Assembly (NCBI GenBank): GCA_951799425.1
Contig: OX637397.1
Span: forward strand, 1,488,001-1,552,000
Length of the DNA stretch: 64,000 nt
Source: Ilex aquifolium
Taxonomy: Eukaryota; Streptophyta; Magnoliopsida; Aquifoliales; Aquifoliaceae
Direction of reading: 5' to 3'
Shown here: positions 15,603-28,275 of the stretch, piece after piece
Numbering within the stretch: the first letter of the stretch is position 1
How the letters are laid out: each line of letters begins with the position of its first letter
Notes under the pieces: model-generated
The model's database searches: none
Told to the model about the DNA's origin: nothing
The model's input: the letters and a program-made list of their open reading frames with translations, nothing else
Translations under genes and position numbers: made by a program

Positions 15603-18600
15603 TTAGCTTCCTTGTTTGCTGGCCTTCTTACCTTTCTTCTGCTTCTGCTTCAGTTGAGTAAGGCCTGCAGCTGTGACTTTCACATTGCCAATTATTGCAG
15701 CCACAAGCTCAGGCTCTGTACAAGCCTTCATCAACTCCTTCTCCCTGCTTGTTGCTTCTGGTATGTGACTAAACAAATTCATGGCTGTTTTTGCAGCTGT
15801 TAAAGCCAGAGAGAGAGAGAGAGAGAGTGGAGTCAACCTCACATGCTAACAGAAATAAACTTCAGTAGTGTGCCAAAAATGGTTGAATTTCAGTCCAGGG
15901 CTAGGTGTTTTTTACGTTGAATGGGAGCACCAAGACAGAAATGATGCCATTTCTGACAGGTGAAAAAATATATAATTTGGAAAATAACAATTTTGATACC
16001 TTTTCCTTTCTTCACTGAGCCAGGAATTATCTTCACACGGTATTTGTACGATTGCAGAGCGTTGTAAGGACCACAGACAGGCACAGCATATAATAGGATA
16101 TCATTAGGAAGTGGATTCCCAGTCAAGTAATCTACATCATTTAATTTCTCTTTCTCGTCTTCACCGATCTCATGAATATCATCTTCGTCCATGGCTACCC
16201 TGTCCATCTCATTACCAGTACTACCCAAACTGGCATTGGAGTGATCCTTACCACCATTTGCACGACTCTGCACAGCTTCATCTGGATGTTCTTGACAGTC
16301 TCGAGACAGATGACCTGCCTTTTTACATTTGTAACATATTTTTGGAGCATCTTCGGGACCTGATGATTGAAAGAAAAAAGTAAACATTAAACTCACCACA
16401 ATACCCGCATATAATGAACTGAAGAGTACACTTGACCCAAGCCAAAAGCTTGAAAAGAACAGATACATAAACTCTGAGAGAAATCAATGTACTCTCAACT
16501 ACTAAAAAGATTCATGAAAATTGCAAAACATTTCACAAAGTAAGCCATAAATAATGAAACATCAAACCTCAGACATAGGCCCGCAAACAAAAACTTGGTC
16601 CAAATTAGTTACATTGTCTCATCACATAGTTAATGATCCTAGTAAATTAAAGTTCACCCTAGAAACTGTAAGAATGGCCCGAAGGCCATATGATACTTGA
16701 GTCCTCCATCAGAGATTCTTACCTAGCTTCAACGGAACAAATATGGAGTGATGACACAAGTTTAATTGAAACTATTGGAAGATCCACTTGCAGAGGAAAA
16801 CAGTAAAAAATGAAAACAAAATCCAACTAACCGTCATATGTCAATTTGCTGCCAACATAATTCAAAACATACCAGTAACACGAACCATTCCTTCGCCTGC
16901 AGCAGGTTTTTCATTCGGTGAGACATTATCGCTCTTTTGCATTTTTCCAGCAGACTGCGAATAATAATATTGTCAGTGTTGCAGTGATAGATAGGTCACT
17001 CCAAAACGGAACTAAAAACTTTCACATAATTGTTTAGAATACTAATGGTAGGTGATGACAGTGACTCGGCGAGACATCTTGAGTGCGTTGAGTGAATTAT
17101 TTAGAATACTACTGGTAGTCGATGACAATCACTCAACTGCGAGGTGAGTGAGACTCATGGTTTATACAGAATGGAAACTATCCGACTCGCCTTCTCTTTG
17201 AAACATAAACACACCTTAAAGATCCCAATTATCCTTTATTTTTTTCTCTTTAAGGATACTCATTTCTGTTGAAGGGAAAATCGAAAAAATAAAGTTTTAG
17301 GAGGTTTCAGCAATAATACCATGGGAGAAGATCTAGCAGGAAAAAAATTCAACCAAAGATTCTAAATATTACAAAAGTAAAACTAAAAACTACTGCCAAA
17401 GTCAATTTTACAGAACCATCGGTGTCAGTTTGGTTGGTGTTTTCTGCAGACCCCACATTTTCAATGATTAGGCTGTCCATGTAGGTTTGCGATTTTACCA
17501 TCTTTCCCTTTAAAATTTTGTGTACCCTTATCTTTAGTTCTCCTAGGGGAAGCAAGGTTGTGACAGTAATTCTACTGATATGTGCAAACATAAAAAAATG
17601 AACTGAAATCAGAACCTTCAAATTTGAGACCATGGATTTACATAGTCATGAAGGTGCTGAGAAGATAGAGCAAGCAACAGACAAAATATGAAAAGAAGGT
17701 AGAAACACATTGTCTGTATAGATCATTAATTAATCAAGGTCTACTAGTGAAGTTGTTGTGATACTCACAGCCAGTAAAGCCATTCGAATGCTCCGTTCTT
17801 CTTCATCCTGATCTGCATACTTTTCCTTAATCTTCTTGAGCTTACCCCTCTGTCCACGGCCGATTTTTCCACCGTCACCCGGCTTTGAATTTTGAACATT
17901 CTTTTCAGGTTGACTGACCATTTCATCATTTTCTGCTGCCTCATCTTTTCTGTGCTCAGCAGGTGAACCTACTGTACTATTATTCTGGCCTTTCTTGAGC
18001 TTTCTTCTTTCAGCTTTTGAGATATAAGGTTTCTCCCTCTGTGTAGAATTTCTATGGTCACGATTTTGTTCCTCTGCGAAATCAACTTGAGAAGCTTGGA
18101 GGCCATAATGTGTAACAGATGCGGTAGTAGGACCAAGCTCAAGAGCTCTATCGATAAGATCCTCCAGTTCGGAACCAGCAGTGACAGGTACACTGTCACC
18201 ATGAATACCATTCGATGTAGTACTATTTTCAACAGAAACTTCATGTGAACTGATAGCTTTGAGAACAGAGGTACTTAAGTCATTATTCAAGCCAACTTCA
18301 GAAGAAAAGTTTTCCAATATTGGTTTATCTGATGATGGATTTTGAATGCGTAGTGACCCTACTAGAAGTTTTTCATCAGAGACTTCCTTGTCTGACTCAG
18401 AATCTGAGACGTCTTTAAAAGACCCACTTGCTTCACTATCATTTAGTGCTTCCTCCTCACCTCTGACCCTCCTTTCATTCAAATGAGATCCCAAGGAACT
18501 CTCTTCCAAGCGAAATAATATCCCAAAACCCATAATAAGAGGATGAGGAGGAAGAAAATTCTTCTTCCCACGGATCATGAAACTTCCAACTGTAAGATAT

Positions 18601-21600
18601 TCCCCTGTAGGAGCAGTTTTGCTGACCTGGTTCGGATAGACCCACCAAGCACTAGTTACAATCTTTGAATCCCATGCCTGGCTGTGGCAAACCTAAATAA
18701 AAAAGAAAAATATAGTTATGAATCAAAAATATTTTTTGCTCAGCATTAAAAATTATAATTATCCTACCATGTTAGATCCAACAACAGAATTCAAAATAGA
18801 AAATGTAGGAAGCTGAAATAACATACAATGGAATACTTATCAAACAAAATAACTTACGGTGAAACATCCTGCTTGGTTCAAAGTAAGAGGGGGGACAGGG
18901 TGTTCAGGCTTGTGGTTCTTTATCACAGTGCTAGAAGCTCCATGGAGCTCTGCATGGACATACCTGGGTTATGATCAAACATGCGATCAGCGTGACTCAA
19001 TATTGATATTTGATAAGAAGCAAAAACTAGCACATCGATAAAACTTAAAATTATGGTTGTTGCAATATATTTATATTCATGTTACACACTCTCCAACAGT
19101 TTACCTTTTTGAGTAGTTGGTGGTTTAAGATGGTATCAGAGCACGAGATCTTGTGTTCGAATCATGCCAGCATGTTGACAAATAACAGATTCGCAAGTGC
19201 TTGACCCATATCTAGTCCGCACGTGAGGGGCGTGTTGAAGTATAAATATTTATGTCATGCTCTCTCAAACAACTTAAACTTTTGGATAGTGGCTTAACAA
19301 TGGAATTGTTTAGACAAATTTCCCAAATAACAATGAAATTGAAGAAGAAAAGAAGAAATGAAGATAAAAAATCAAGAAGGGAAAAGAAAAATAAAATAAA
19401 AGTGGCATCCATATGTCATGCAGTCATTCTACAAGTCAAAAAATTATTGCAATTATTTCAAAAAAAAAAACTCGTTTTCTTTCCCTTGCGCCTTACCAAT
19501 ACCAAACTTGGAAGATAAATCACTTCTGCTGTGCTAGATGTTCACACTGTGGTGTCAACACCAGAAGGAAAACAAAGGAAAAAGAGAACACAAGCGGGAG
19601 ATGATTCATGGAGGAGAAAGTAGTTTCCAGTTAACTGGAAAAACATATTCACATCATCTGTTGCAAAGGTATCATCACACACATTGATTTGAAGTCAATT
19701 AGTCGCCAACTCTTTTTTTTTTTTTTTTTGAATATGGGGAGAAATCCTTTTTATTGCTTCCTATACAGCTTATCTAAAATATTGTCTCAAATCTTACTTG
19801 AGGAAAGAATTATATTCGCACCACTGTTCATTCATTCCCCAAGACATGTTGAGTTGCTAGGCAAACCATTAAATAACAAAAGTGGCAACATCCTCTACTT
19901 ACAGATCTCCTTTAGACATATAGCGCTTGACAATCATCTCATTTTGTTGAGCATCACGTCCACTGATAACCAAATAATTCTCACTGCTGATGAACCAATT
20001 AAATTTCTCAAACCAATGAACTTTGCGCATATGTGAAATTGCAGCAACAGTTTTCTCCTGTTAATTAAAAAGATGAAAACAATTAGGCACTTGATGATTG
20101 AAAGAACAATTCATATAAGAGAAAACATCAAGTTAATTAACATAATCGTAGTGTTATTCGTAATTGTAACTTTTGTTCCTTGCTGAGCTGCTAGTCTGTG
20201 ATTTAAATGCTATAAGAAAGTTCAAGTCAAAAAATAAAAATGCCCCAAATAAGATCACCAGAAGCTGGAGTAAAGCCAATCAAATAACATCATTGGGTTC
20301 ATTTGTACCCTTGCTTTAAGACATCAACTTTGGCTGGCAAAAGGGTAGACATACAAAGGTCAAACAATGTAACCACAATAGCAGACAAAGTGATGCTTAT
20401 CTACTTCTCCCTACTTTAACTAGGCAGCATGGACATTACTTTTGCATAGTAATTCATGCTACACAAGTTACAGGAAAATACAGACTTGGTAGAAGAAGCC
20501 AGCCCTTTGCCACCTGTTGAATTGGTGACTTGAAGTTGAAACCTCTTGCAGGCTTTCAGTTGCAGCCCTTCAAAAATTCACAGACAATGTGTTTCATTTT
20601 GTTTAGAAATGAATTAGTAGATCTATTTTTAAAGGAAGGCATGCTCAGTTTTATTGTTCAAAGTCATTGCTGACGAACAAAATATCCGAATATTCATTCA
20701 AAAAGGAGTTATAATGCCATAAGAACAGCAAGAAATGCCAAAAGACTACTCCATGGACAGCTCTGACATCAAATCTATTGCCCCATCTGGTTCTTTAATT
20801 GTTAAGAGATTAAATGTCTAGGCAACTAACACTGGCATTAGCATGCAATCAGCCAAAGAGAGGTATCTCACTTAAATGGTCAACTACCTGAGAAAGCTGG
20901 AGATGGGTCTTTCTCTCAGCAGCTTTGAAAGCTTTGTCATGAGCTGTAGTAGTCTTTTCCTGTTTGCTCTCCTGTTTTTTCTTCCGTTCATACCACCGCC
21001 GAGCATTGGCATGGGCTGAAAGTGCCAGATCAACTTCTACCTAAGAAGTGGAGGAAGAGTAATACGAAGTTAATATGGGCAATGAGGACTATAGTTCAAA
21101 ATAGACTCTATTCTTTACTTAATTAATGGGTGGAAGATTAAATGGACATTATAAATAACAACAATGGCAACAATAGCAGCAGCACATCATTAACAAGTAG
21201 AGGATATTATCATCTAATTAAACCACGTATGAACATTTCAACCAACCAAATCATCAGTGATTTGCCTCAGAGTTCTTTTGGTAATGTTATTTTAAAAAAG
21301 AGGAAAAAATAATCTTAGATGTTCAAAATTCAAATGCTTTCATACACATTACATTCCAGTACATAAAGAAAAATATGCGTTAGACTGGAATCAAAGCGAA
21401 AGTGATACACTGCAACATTACTGCTATCTATTATTGTGTCTCAACATGTGCCTTTAAGCATGAACCACAAGCATTTATGGTCACACCACCACCTGGTGGT
21501 GGTGCATTCTAACCAGCATATCTCCTATACGAATTTATCATCCATAAGTTGCACACAAATTAGGTATACATAGACTCAACTAATTTATGAACGAATGTAT

Positions 21601-24600
21601 AGTGTATAACTAAATAATTTAATAATAAATCCAGCAAATGCATAATATAAACATTATTTTAAATAGAATTTATCATTAATTGACTCAGTAGTCATTAAAT
21701 TTAAAGGCACATGGCATAATCCATCCAGAGGAATGCTCGACTACTTTAAAGATAAATTTGTAGGCAAGCATAACTTTGGCAATAAAATATACATAACCTG
21801 TACTTCAAATGAAAGTTTTATAGGAATAGAGTGAATATGAGCAAAAATAAATAAAGCTTCAATGTTCTAATCCACTGCAAATTCTAGAAAAAGTAAATCC
21901 CAAAAAATTTGACTTTAAGTAAAACCTTATCAACAGGTTGTGTCAATTCCTCGTCATCCATTTCATCAAGATTGTTGCTCAGAAGAAGTGCCATGCAATT
22001 CCTTTCAAGATGGAGCCTGTCAATAAGGCCAGCCACAGGATTGCCAGATTTCTTCTCCTCTTTCACCATTCGAGCTAAATCTTCCCAACTCATACCATTT
22101 GCAAGAGCAACACGTACAGCTAAGATAGCAGCATCGACGTCTTCCAGGTTATATTCTATCAGCTCTGCCATTTTAACACTATAATCCACTTCTTTCTTTA
22201 GTGTATGCACGCGATTTTCCTGTATCATACAGGAGAAACAATTTAATATTTTTGAGCAGGACACGAGAATTATCTTCAAAGAATGAATTGGGTCGCTGAC
22301 ACAAAAACCTTGAGAAACACTAATGTGAATTCTATAGCCTTAACATAGCCAGCGTAACTGCTAATCATAGACTGAATCACCAAGACAAGTAATTATTCCT
22401 TACAACCAAGACGCCCTCACCTTCTTGTGAAGGGGCCATGTAACACTTCTTAGGCTATTATCCCATAAATGCAACCAAGACTACAGAAGAAAGGTATCCT
22501 ATACGAAGCAACTGGACACAATATAGAGCATTTCGCACTTCAAAGGAAAGTTTTATATAAGATAGACCTGATCAGTGCGAATTTTGGTAAGCTTCTGCAT
22601 CGCAGAACTCTCTTTAGATTTTTGCTGTTGTTCAGAACGTTGACTCTCAATTTTACTGTAAAACTCATCCAGTGCTGCATCAAATGTCTCGAACTTCATA
22701 GAATCCCTAGACTTGAACTGGTTCATTAACAGTGGGCAGAATTCATCATAGATCTGCAAAAGAAGTCAAAGCATATAAAAAATGCCACTAGATCAAACAA
22801 TAAGGTAATACATCTTTCTGTCTGCAAACTTCAGGGTCTCAAATCAAAGACAATCAAACAAAGAAGAAAGAACTATATTCCACTCTGTAGCACATAAACA
22901 AAAATTAATGCAGAGGATACTAAAATACCTGGTCAGAACTTCCTGATTCAGAAATGGTGCCACCCTTCTTCCCCGAAATTTTTTGTTGCATTAAGATATA
23001 GCCTTCTGGAACTTTATCACCAGATATAACGTCCACCAACCAATCCTCAAAATTCTTAACAGCTTCAGCCAGACTCCAAATAGTGTTGTCCTCCAATCTT
23101 AAACCCTTGCTAAATTTCATATTTGGAACCAGACAGGCATCAAGAATAATATGCTCAGATAGTGCTGGCCCATAACCCAACACCTCGCCGAGAATAGTCT
23201 TCAATGTTGATTGCTTGGCACGGGCACCATCATTTGCACTTTTATTGGACTCGGTTGACTTCAGGATTTTGTGACTGCCCTGCTTTCCTTTAGGTTCATC
23301 AGAAGCATTATCTCCCCCTTTAGTATCCTCTGTATGTTCACTGTTATCAGATTCCTCTAAAGACGCAAGGACTGCCTGCAACTTTTCACTGGTAGTCCGC
23401 TCAAAAACTCGGCAACTTTCAATTGGGTAACGGTGACGTGACATGATCGCAAATCCTTTATCATCATCCCTGTTATTAATAATTTGTCATCATCTAGTTT
23501 GTGTAAACATGCAACCCACCAAAGGGAAATCTATAGAATGGTTTCATTATAAAAAGCAAGAGCATCATTTGAAGTTGAGAATTGCAACTACTGCCTTAGA
23601 CCATAGTTTCGAAGGACTCACCACAAATACCTGACGGTTCTAATAGACAAAATCAAGACATTTTGAAATCATAGGAAACTACCACAGAGACCCTCTTTAG
23701 TGTAGTCATAGTTATCAAAATCGTACGATTCGTGATTCGATTCGTACGAAACGGTTCGATACAGGTGTAAAACGATTCATATCTTACATGAGAATCGTTT
23801 TTAGAGTTTAATCGCATTTGAATCATGCGATTCGTACAATTCGTATCGCATGAATCATACGATTCAGTCACTTTTTTTTGAAACCCAATTTTTTGGAAAA
23901 ACGACGTCATTTTGTCCGCTAAACAATAAAACGACATAGAGGGACCAACGCTCTAATAAAAACTCAAGTGAAGTCTCTTTGCTTGTTATCTCTCTCTCTC
24001 GTATCGTCTAAAGCTCGCCTCGCGTTATTTGAAGCTGAATGTCACGACTAAAGCTCTCGCATCATCGGCTGAAGTTATGCTTCCTGCTCTTCTTCCTCTT
24101 CGTCTTAACCGCAAGTCCTTGCATGCCCTTTTTTTTTTCTTTTTCTTTTTTACATTAGATTTTTCTATCTCTTATCACCATATTTCAAAATAAATTTTAA
24201 TTTTTGCTCTCAATTCTTTCAGGGATAGTTTGTCAGGTTCTAAGTTTTTGTTTCAAAATGTTAGCTTGAATATTTTTTCTCAATTAATTTTCTTATTTGT
24301 TCTTTTTCCATTTATGTTTGTAATCTAATCTATACTGGGTGTCACTATTTTGGTTCTTTAATAGTCATGGTTCTTTAATGAATTTTTATTTTTCAAATTC
24401 TTGAAGTTGAAAATAGTTAAGCAAAAGATGAAAATGAAGCAAAAGGCTAGAGTCTTCCTATTTAGACGACGTGATTATGTCAATTGATTATTTTTAGAAT
24501 GCAATAATGTTCAATATTTTACCTATTTTAAATATATAAATATTATTTTTTATTTTTGTATAAATTTTGTGTCGAATATTACGATTCACGATTCTCAAAT

Positions 24601-26006
24601 TTAGGATTCCGATTCATGATACGAATCGCGATTTGACAACTATGAGTGCAGCTACCACAATTTCATAGTACTTAATGCCTAGTAGGTTATGCCAATAGGA
24701 AATGATAACTACGCCATTGATAATTTCTTTGCAAGAAGATATGTATTCTAGCACGGAATGGCAACAAAATTATTCTACTAAGGACATTTTTAGCAGAGGA
24801 AAGAAAATATACATCAAACCCATAAACGAACACATAAAAGCACATCCAAGAATACCTATAAATATACAAAGACATAAACATGCTGCAATGCAACATCATG
24901 TATATTCCTGCAAAACACCATAAGAACATAGTTCATGAACCACCAACCTGTGTGACCGGAGAAGAGTCAAGACCATGAATTCAGAATCTGTGAGGAGAAT
25001 ATTTCCTTGGGCATACAACTCCAATATAACATAGTGTGCATTAGCACCCAGTCCAAATTGAAAGAGAATTATCTAAACACAATGTAAATAGAGAAGTTAC
25101 ATAATCATTAAATAAACCCGAAATACAAGAACAGTAAAGGAGCCAAACTATATTATGAGCTAATATGTGAGTAAACCAAACGTCATACCCTATCATACCC
25201 AAGCTGTCTCACATCCTCAAGCCTTCTTGTTCTTATGTGCTTCCTCAATTTGAGAGTAAACCCGGATGGTGTATTGCTTTTGTCCCTTTAAAAAAGCAGA
25301 AAATCAAACGTTAACTGTCAAAAGTAATAAATTTCTGCTTCCAATTCCAACAGATTTTTACTTTTGTTCTTCTTCAGCCCCTTATAAATCACAAGAAAAT
25401 ATTATTTTCCATAGATATTTGTGTTGCTTCACATTCCAATCGATGATAATGTAGAGTGAGATAGGACCGCCATGTAGTTGTATTTGGACTGAATGATTAG
25501 AAGTTTTTGCGATCACTCAAGGACAAATTATCTACAAAATTTAGAATTCTCTATTGAAAATTTTCCTTCTAGAGTATATTCTTAGCTACCAAACGGCACG
25601 CTTGAAGCTTTTGGAATGAGAGTGGCAAACTTACCGAACATAAGCAGTAGTATGCAATCTAACACCACTTTCCATCAACAATAAAACCTTCTCACTCTCC
25701 CCTGATTCCGTCATTCCACTACTATTCATCAGCTTAAACACATACGTCTGCAAAAAAACAAACAAAAAACACCCAAATTACAAACCAAAGTCCCCTAAAT
25801 CCACCTCCAAATAAACTGATGATTTTCATAATTCAGCAAACATCTTATACTCAAACAAACATTTCATGCAACACAAAAACCATTATTATATCCATAGTTA
25901 CCTTTGGAGAGAGATCGTAGACGTTTGAACAACGCATTCCAATTAAACGGCGTAAGCACTTGACTTGGGCCGCCACATCGGCCGTGTTCATTCGAACCTT
26001 CACCAT
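15603..26006 (-). CDS. NEMF: NEMF/Rqc2-type ribosome quality control protein, complete
   Basis: Fourteen coding exons (minus): 25902-26006, 25635-25747, 25189-25285, 24948-25072, 22929-23469, 22568-22753, 21926-22219, 20888-21040, 19903-20057, 18858-18963, 17769-18692, 16873-16954, 16000-16359, 15603-15796. All joins are GT-AG and in phase, giving 1144 residues. The protein binds stalled 60S subunits carrying peptidyl-tRNA, helps recruit the ubiquitin ligase Listerin, and adds C-terminal residues (CAT tails) in the cytosol. The N-terminal NFACT-N domain starts [11 protein letters not shown] and keeps D10 and the D104-R105 pair, matching the residues that yeast Rqc2 needs for tailing. Exons 5-8 are charged and probably coiled coil. 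NFACT-R lies at about 545-680 ([23 protein letters not shown]). An acidic/lysine-rich linker follows. A CCHC zinc knuckle is at 969-982 ([14 protein letters not shown]), and NFACT-C ends the protein ([20 protein letters not shown]). Introns 4 and 9 contain transposons. Confidence 0.97.
17032..17160. repeat. Imperfect tandem duplication in a NEMF intron
   Basis: A unit of about 65 bp starting TTAGAATACTA is repeated with roughly one change in six. It lies in the intron between exons 11 and 12, away from the splice sites. Confidence 0.5.
19058..19299 (+). mobile_element. TRIM retroelement, 242 bp, in a NEMF intron
   Basis: Two short direct repeats, 19058-19130 and 19233-19299, both start TGTTG and share the pattern CTCTC.AACA..TTA...TTTT, so they read as miniature LTRs. 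Immediately after the first is TGGTATCAGAGC (19131-19142), the classical primer-binding site complementary to initiator tRNA-Met. Just before the second is a purine-rich ACGTGAGGGGCG, a polypurine-tract candidate. The flanks ATGGT/ATGGA match at four of five bases. There is no coding capacity. These are the defining marks of a terminal-repeat retrotransposon in miniature. It sits in the intron between NEMF exons 9 and 10, in antisense to the gene. Confidence 0.82.
21484..21504. repeat. Perfect 10-bp inverted repeat with 1-nt centre
   Basis: CACCACCACC, then T, then GGTGGTGGTG. It lies in the NEMF intron between exons 7 and 8. It could form a short hairpin in the transcript; no function is implied. 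Confidence 0.7.
23707..24644. mobile_element. Non-autonomous TIR transposon, 938 bp, in a NEMF intron
   Basis: The ends are inverted repeats, CATAGTTATCAAAATCG at 23707 and the complement of CATAGTTGTCAAATCG at 24644, continuing into a region of repeated ATTCG/CGAAT motifs on both sides. Flanking 8-mers AGTGTAGT and AGTGCAGC differ by two transitions, consistent with an old hAT-type 8-bp target duplication. No transposase frame exists. It lies between NEMF exons 4 and 5. Confidence 0.7.
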
Positions 26007-26296
26007 TTTCGTGTCTTCCTATCTCTTCCTCTGTAAGCTTCTCGATCAAAATTCCAAGGGAATATTAGGGTTCCTTCCCAAGTTAGTGCGATAATAGGGT
26101 TAGGAGTTTCAGAGCGAGAGAGAGATGAGATTAAATGAGCAAATTGTCAGAGGAGATGATTCTGGTGTGTTAAGTAATGCTGGGGGGTGTTTGGCAATGG
26201 ATTTGCCCCGTCTCAGTTGTGTTTGGTGCACAATCTAAGAATCGAGTAAATTTTGTAAAACCCGACTACAAACAGCCGGTTTACCTTAAACAGCCC
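26007..26296 (-). promoter_or_regulatory. Upstream region of NEMF
   Basis: About 290 bp between the NEMF start codon and the first TIR element. It contains a GAGAGAG-type stretch that reads CTCTC in the gene direction, common in plant leaders. No clear TATA box is seen, as often in housekeeping genes. Promoter role is inferred from position. Confidence 0.4.
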
Positions 26297-26664
26297 GGGC
26301 CTGTTTGGTTTGCGTTTCAAAAACAGATATCCGAAAACAGTTTTTGAAAAGAGTTTTTAAGAAAATGGTTTTGATATTTTTTTAGATAAAAAACTTGTTT
26401 GGTTAGATGATTTCAAAAACAATTTTACAGTACAGAAAATAGTAAAACCTGTTTGAACAACCTAAATATATGTTTGAACAGTAATTCAAACATTAATAAA
26501 AAAATATAAGAAATTTATTTTTAGATTGATAATTTCATAAAAAAAAATTCAATAAACCAAACTTTAAAATAATATATATATATATATATTATATAATAGT
26601 TATATATTATAATATATATTATATAAAATATTCTATTATATTATAATATATATTATATAATAGT

Positions 26665-26698
<34 letters not shown>

Positions 26699-26984
26699 TA
26701 TGAGAGAGCGGAAGAAGTTAAAAAAAAAAAAAAGGAATGAAGAAATTTGCTGCTAAGGAGACTCGAAGGGCAGACCTCATTAATGTCCAAAATTGTTCTC
26801 CTTGTGTTCAAAATTTTCAAAGAAAACTCTGAAAACAAGTTAAACTTGTTTTCTGTTTCTTTGACTCAAATCTCATTTTTTCTCAAAAATTTGAGAACAA
26901 AAATGCTAAACAAACAGGCTTTGGGTGTTTTTAAAATTTTGAGAACAAAAAACAGTTTTCGAAAAACTAACCAAACATGGCCCC
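26297..26984. mobile_element. TIR element (GGGCC.GTTTGGTT ends), about 0.69 kb
   Basis: The left end reads GGGCCTGTTTGGTTTGC and the right end is the complement of GGGGCCATGTTTGGTT. Internal parts near both ends are inverted relatives rich in AAAACAG/CTGTTTT. The middle holds a long AT/TA run (about 26572-26700). I could not fix a target duplication. The internal sequence resembles 32783-33040, so the family has a second member here. Confidence 0.6.
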
Positions 26985-27026
26985 AGTTTTCCAAAATTTT
27001 GTTGTAATTCCATAACTTTATTATTA

Positions 27027-28275
27027 CTAGTTGGTGCTTATGTGCGTTGCACATAGACCATTTTAAGATTCTTCTAGAGCCATTCATTGTCAAACTTATA
27101 TCATTGTATAGAGAGCAACCAAAAATTCTGTCACATTTTTTATATGTGTTACTAAGTAGATGATAGCCGACTGTTAAGTAAATAATAGAGAGATGAAGGG
27201 GTGCATTTCCAATAATAAAAAAACAGAGAGACAGAGAGAAGATGAAGGGGTGTGTTTTTAGTAGTATCATCTACTGAGATTTAGTTAACTATAATGAATT
27301 TTGTTCAATGCTAAATAAAATTAGATATTTTTATCCAAACAAAATCAAATATAATGCACTACTAATTATGGTAATCGTATAAAGAGGAAAATAGCATAAA
27401 AAGAAATTTTGTTAAGTCTAGAATAAAAAAAAAAACAAGAGAATGAAGAACTTAACCTTAGATTCATTATGGCAATGTTTGTATGCGAATATCTCATCAA
27501 AACAAGGTGCTCTAATCTTGCATCTCATATTGTAATGTGAGCACTTAAAAATTCATAATATACCAAATTAAAAGGAATCCAATTATAAGAAACTTAAATT
27601 CGAAAATTAAAACACACAGGAATAAGAAAAAGGAAATGGTTCATAATTAAATTACGTAGTTATGATGAAATAGATACCCAAAATATTTAGATCCTCTCTC
27701 CATCAGAGATTCGTCAATGGCTGAATCTAAGACCATTTGGTTTTCGAAGCCACTTTTTTATTCTCTTTGAATAAAATTTCAATGAACAAACCAAATGATC
27801 TTTATTTAAAAAATCAACTGAAATTAATTCACAACACAGTTAAAAAGTAAATTAGCCGTGTACTCCAAATAGATACCATAAACAAAGTTGAATTTCTAAT
27901 ATATGGATACAAGAAAGAGAAATTTTGGAAAAGAAGTAAAGAATCAAATCCCATTAAATGTACATTGAGAGAGATGAAGGGATGTTGCATTATTATTGTG
28001 GAGGGATTAAAATGACCTAATCATATTGTTGGTAATTAAGTAGGGCAATTAATCTAGCAATTGATGTATTTATTATTATTCAATCTTTTGAATACTTATT
28101 GCAGAATTTGTAGAGTTTAACAATTTGAACAGTTAAACTTGATTTTAGATTATCATTAAAAAAAGATTAAACATCAATAAAAGATAAGAATGTAATACTT
28201 TCATTGTTGGAGGGTATAATTGGGAAAAAATGTTTTTCAAATGTAGTGACATTTTAAAGTAGTATAAATATATTT
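27027..28275 (-). mobile_element. Probable Helitron, 3' end clear, 5' end approximate
   Basis: On the minus strand the element ends with a hairpin TATGTGC-AAC-GCACATA (27039-27055), eight bases, then CTAG at 27030-27027 followed by T, the standard Helitron 3' terminus and AT target. Toward 28250-28275 the minus strand reads ATATTTATACTACTTTAAAATG, like Helitron 5' ends, but the first TC is not clear. Length about 1.25 kb and no Rep/helicase frame, so it is non-autonomous. The 5' boundary is inference. Confidence 0.55.

Noticed and set aside
17349-17633. Minus-strand frame between NEMF exons 11 and 12 considered as an extra exon
   Set aside because: The direct join of exon 11 to exon 12 keeps the frame and gives the family sequence ALLASAGK, so the frame is intronic.
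19131-19180. TGGTATCAGAGC...GTTCGAATC considered as a tRNA gene or SINE head
   Set aside because: No cloverleaf can be drawn. The position directly after a short LTR fits a primer-binding site better.
19689-20036. Plus-strand frame of 115 residues
   Set aside because: Mostly antisense of NEMF exon 9 plus a translated poly-T run.
21909-22184. Plus-strand Ser-rich frame
   Set aside because: Antisense of NEMF exon 7, which has clear family similarity on the minus strand.
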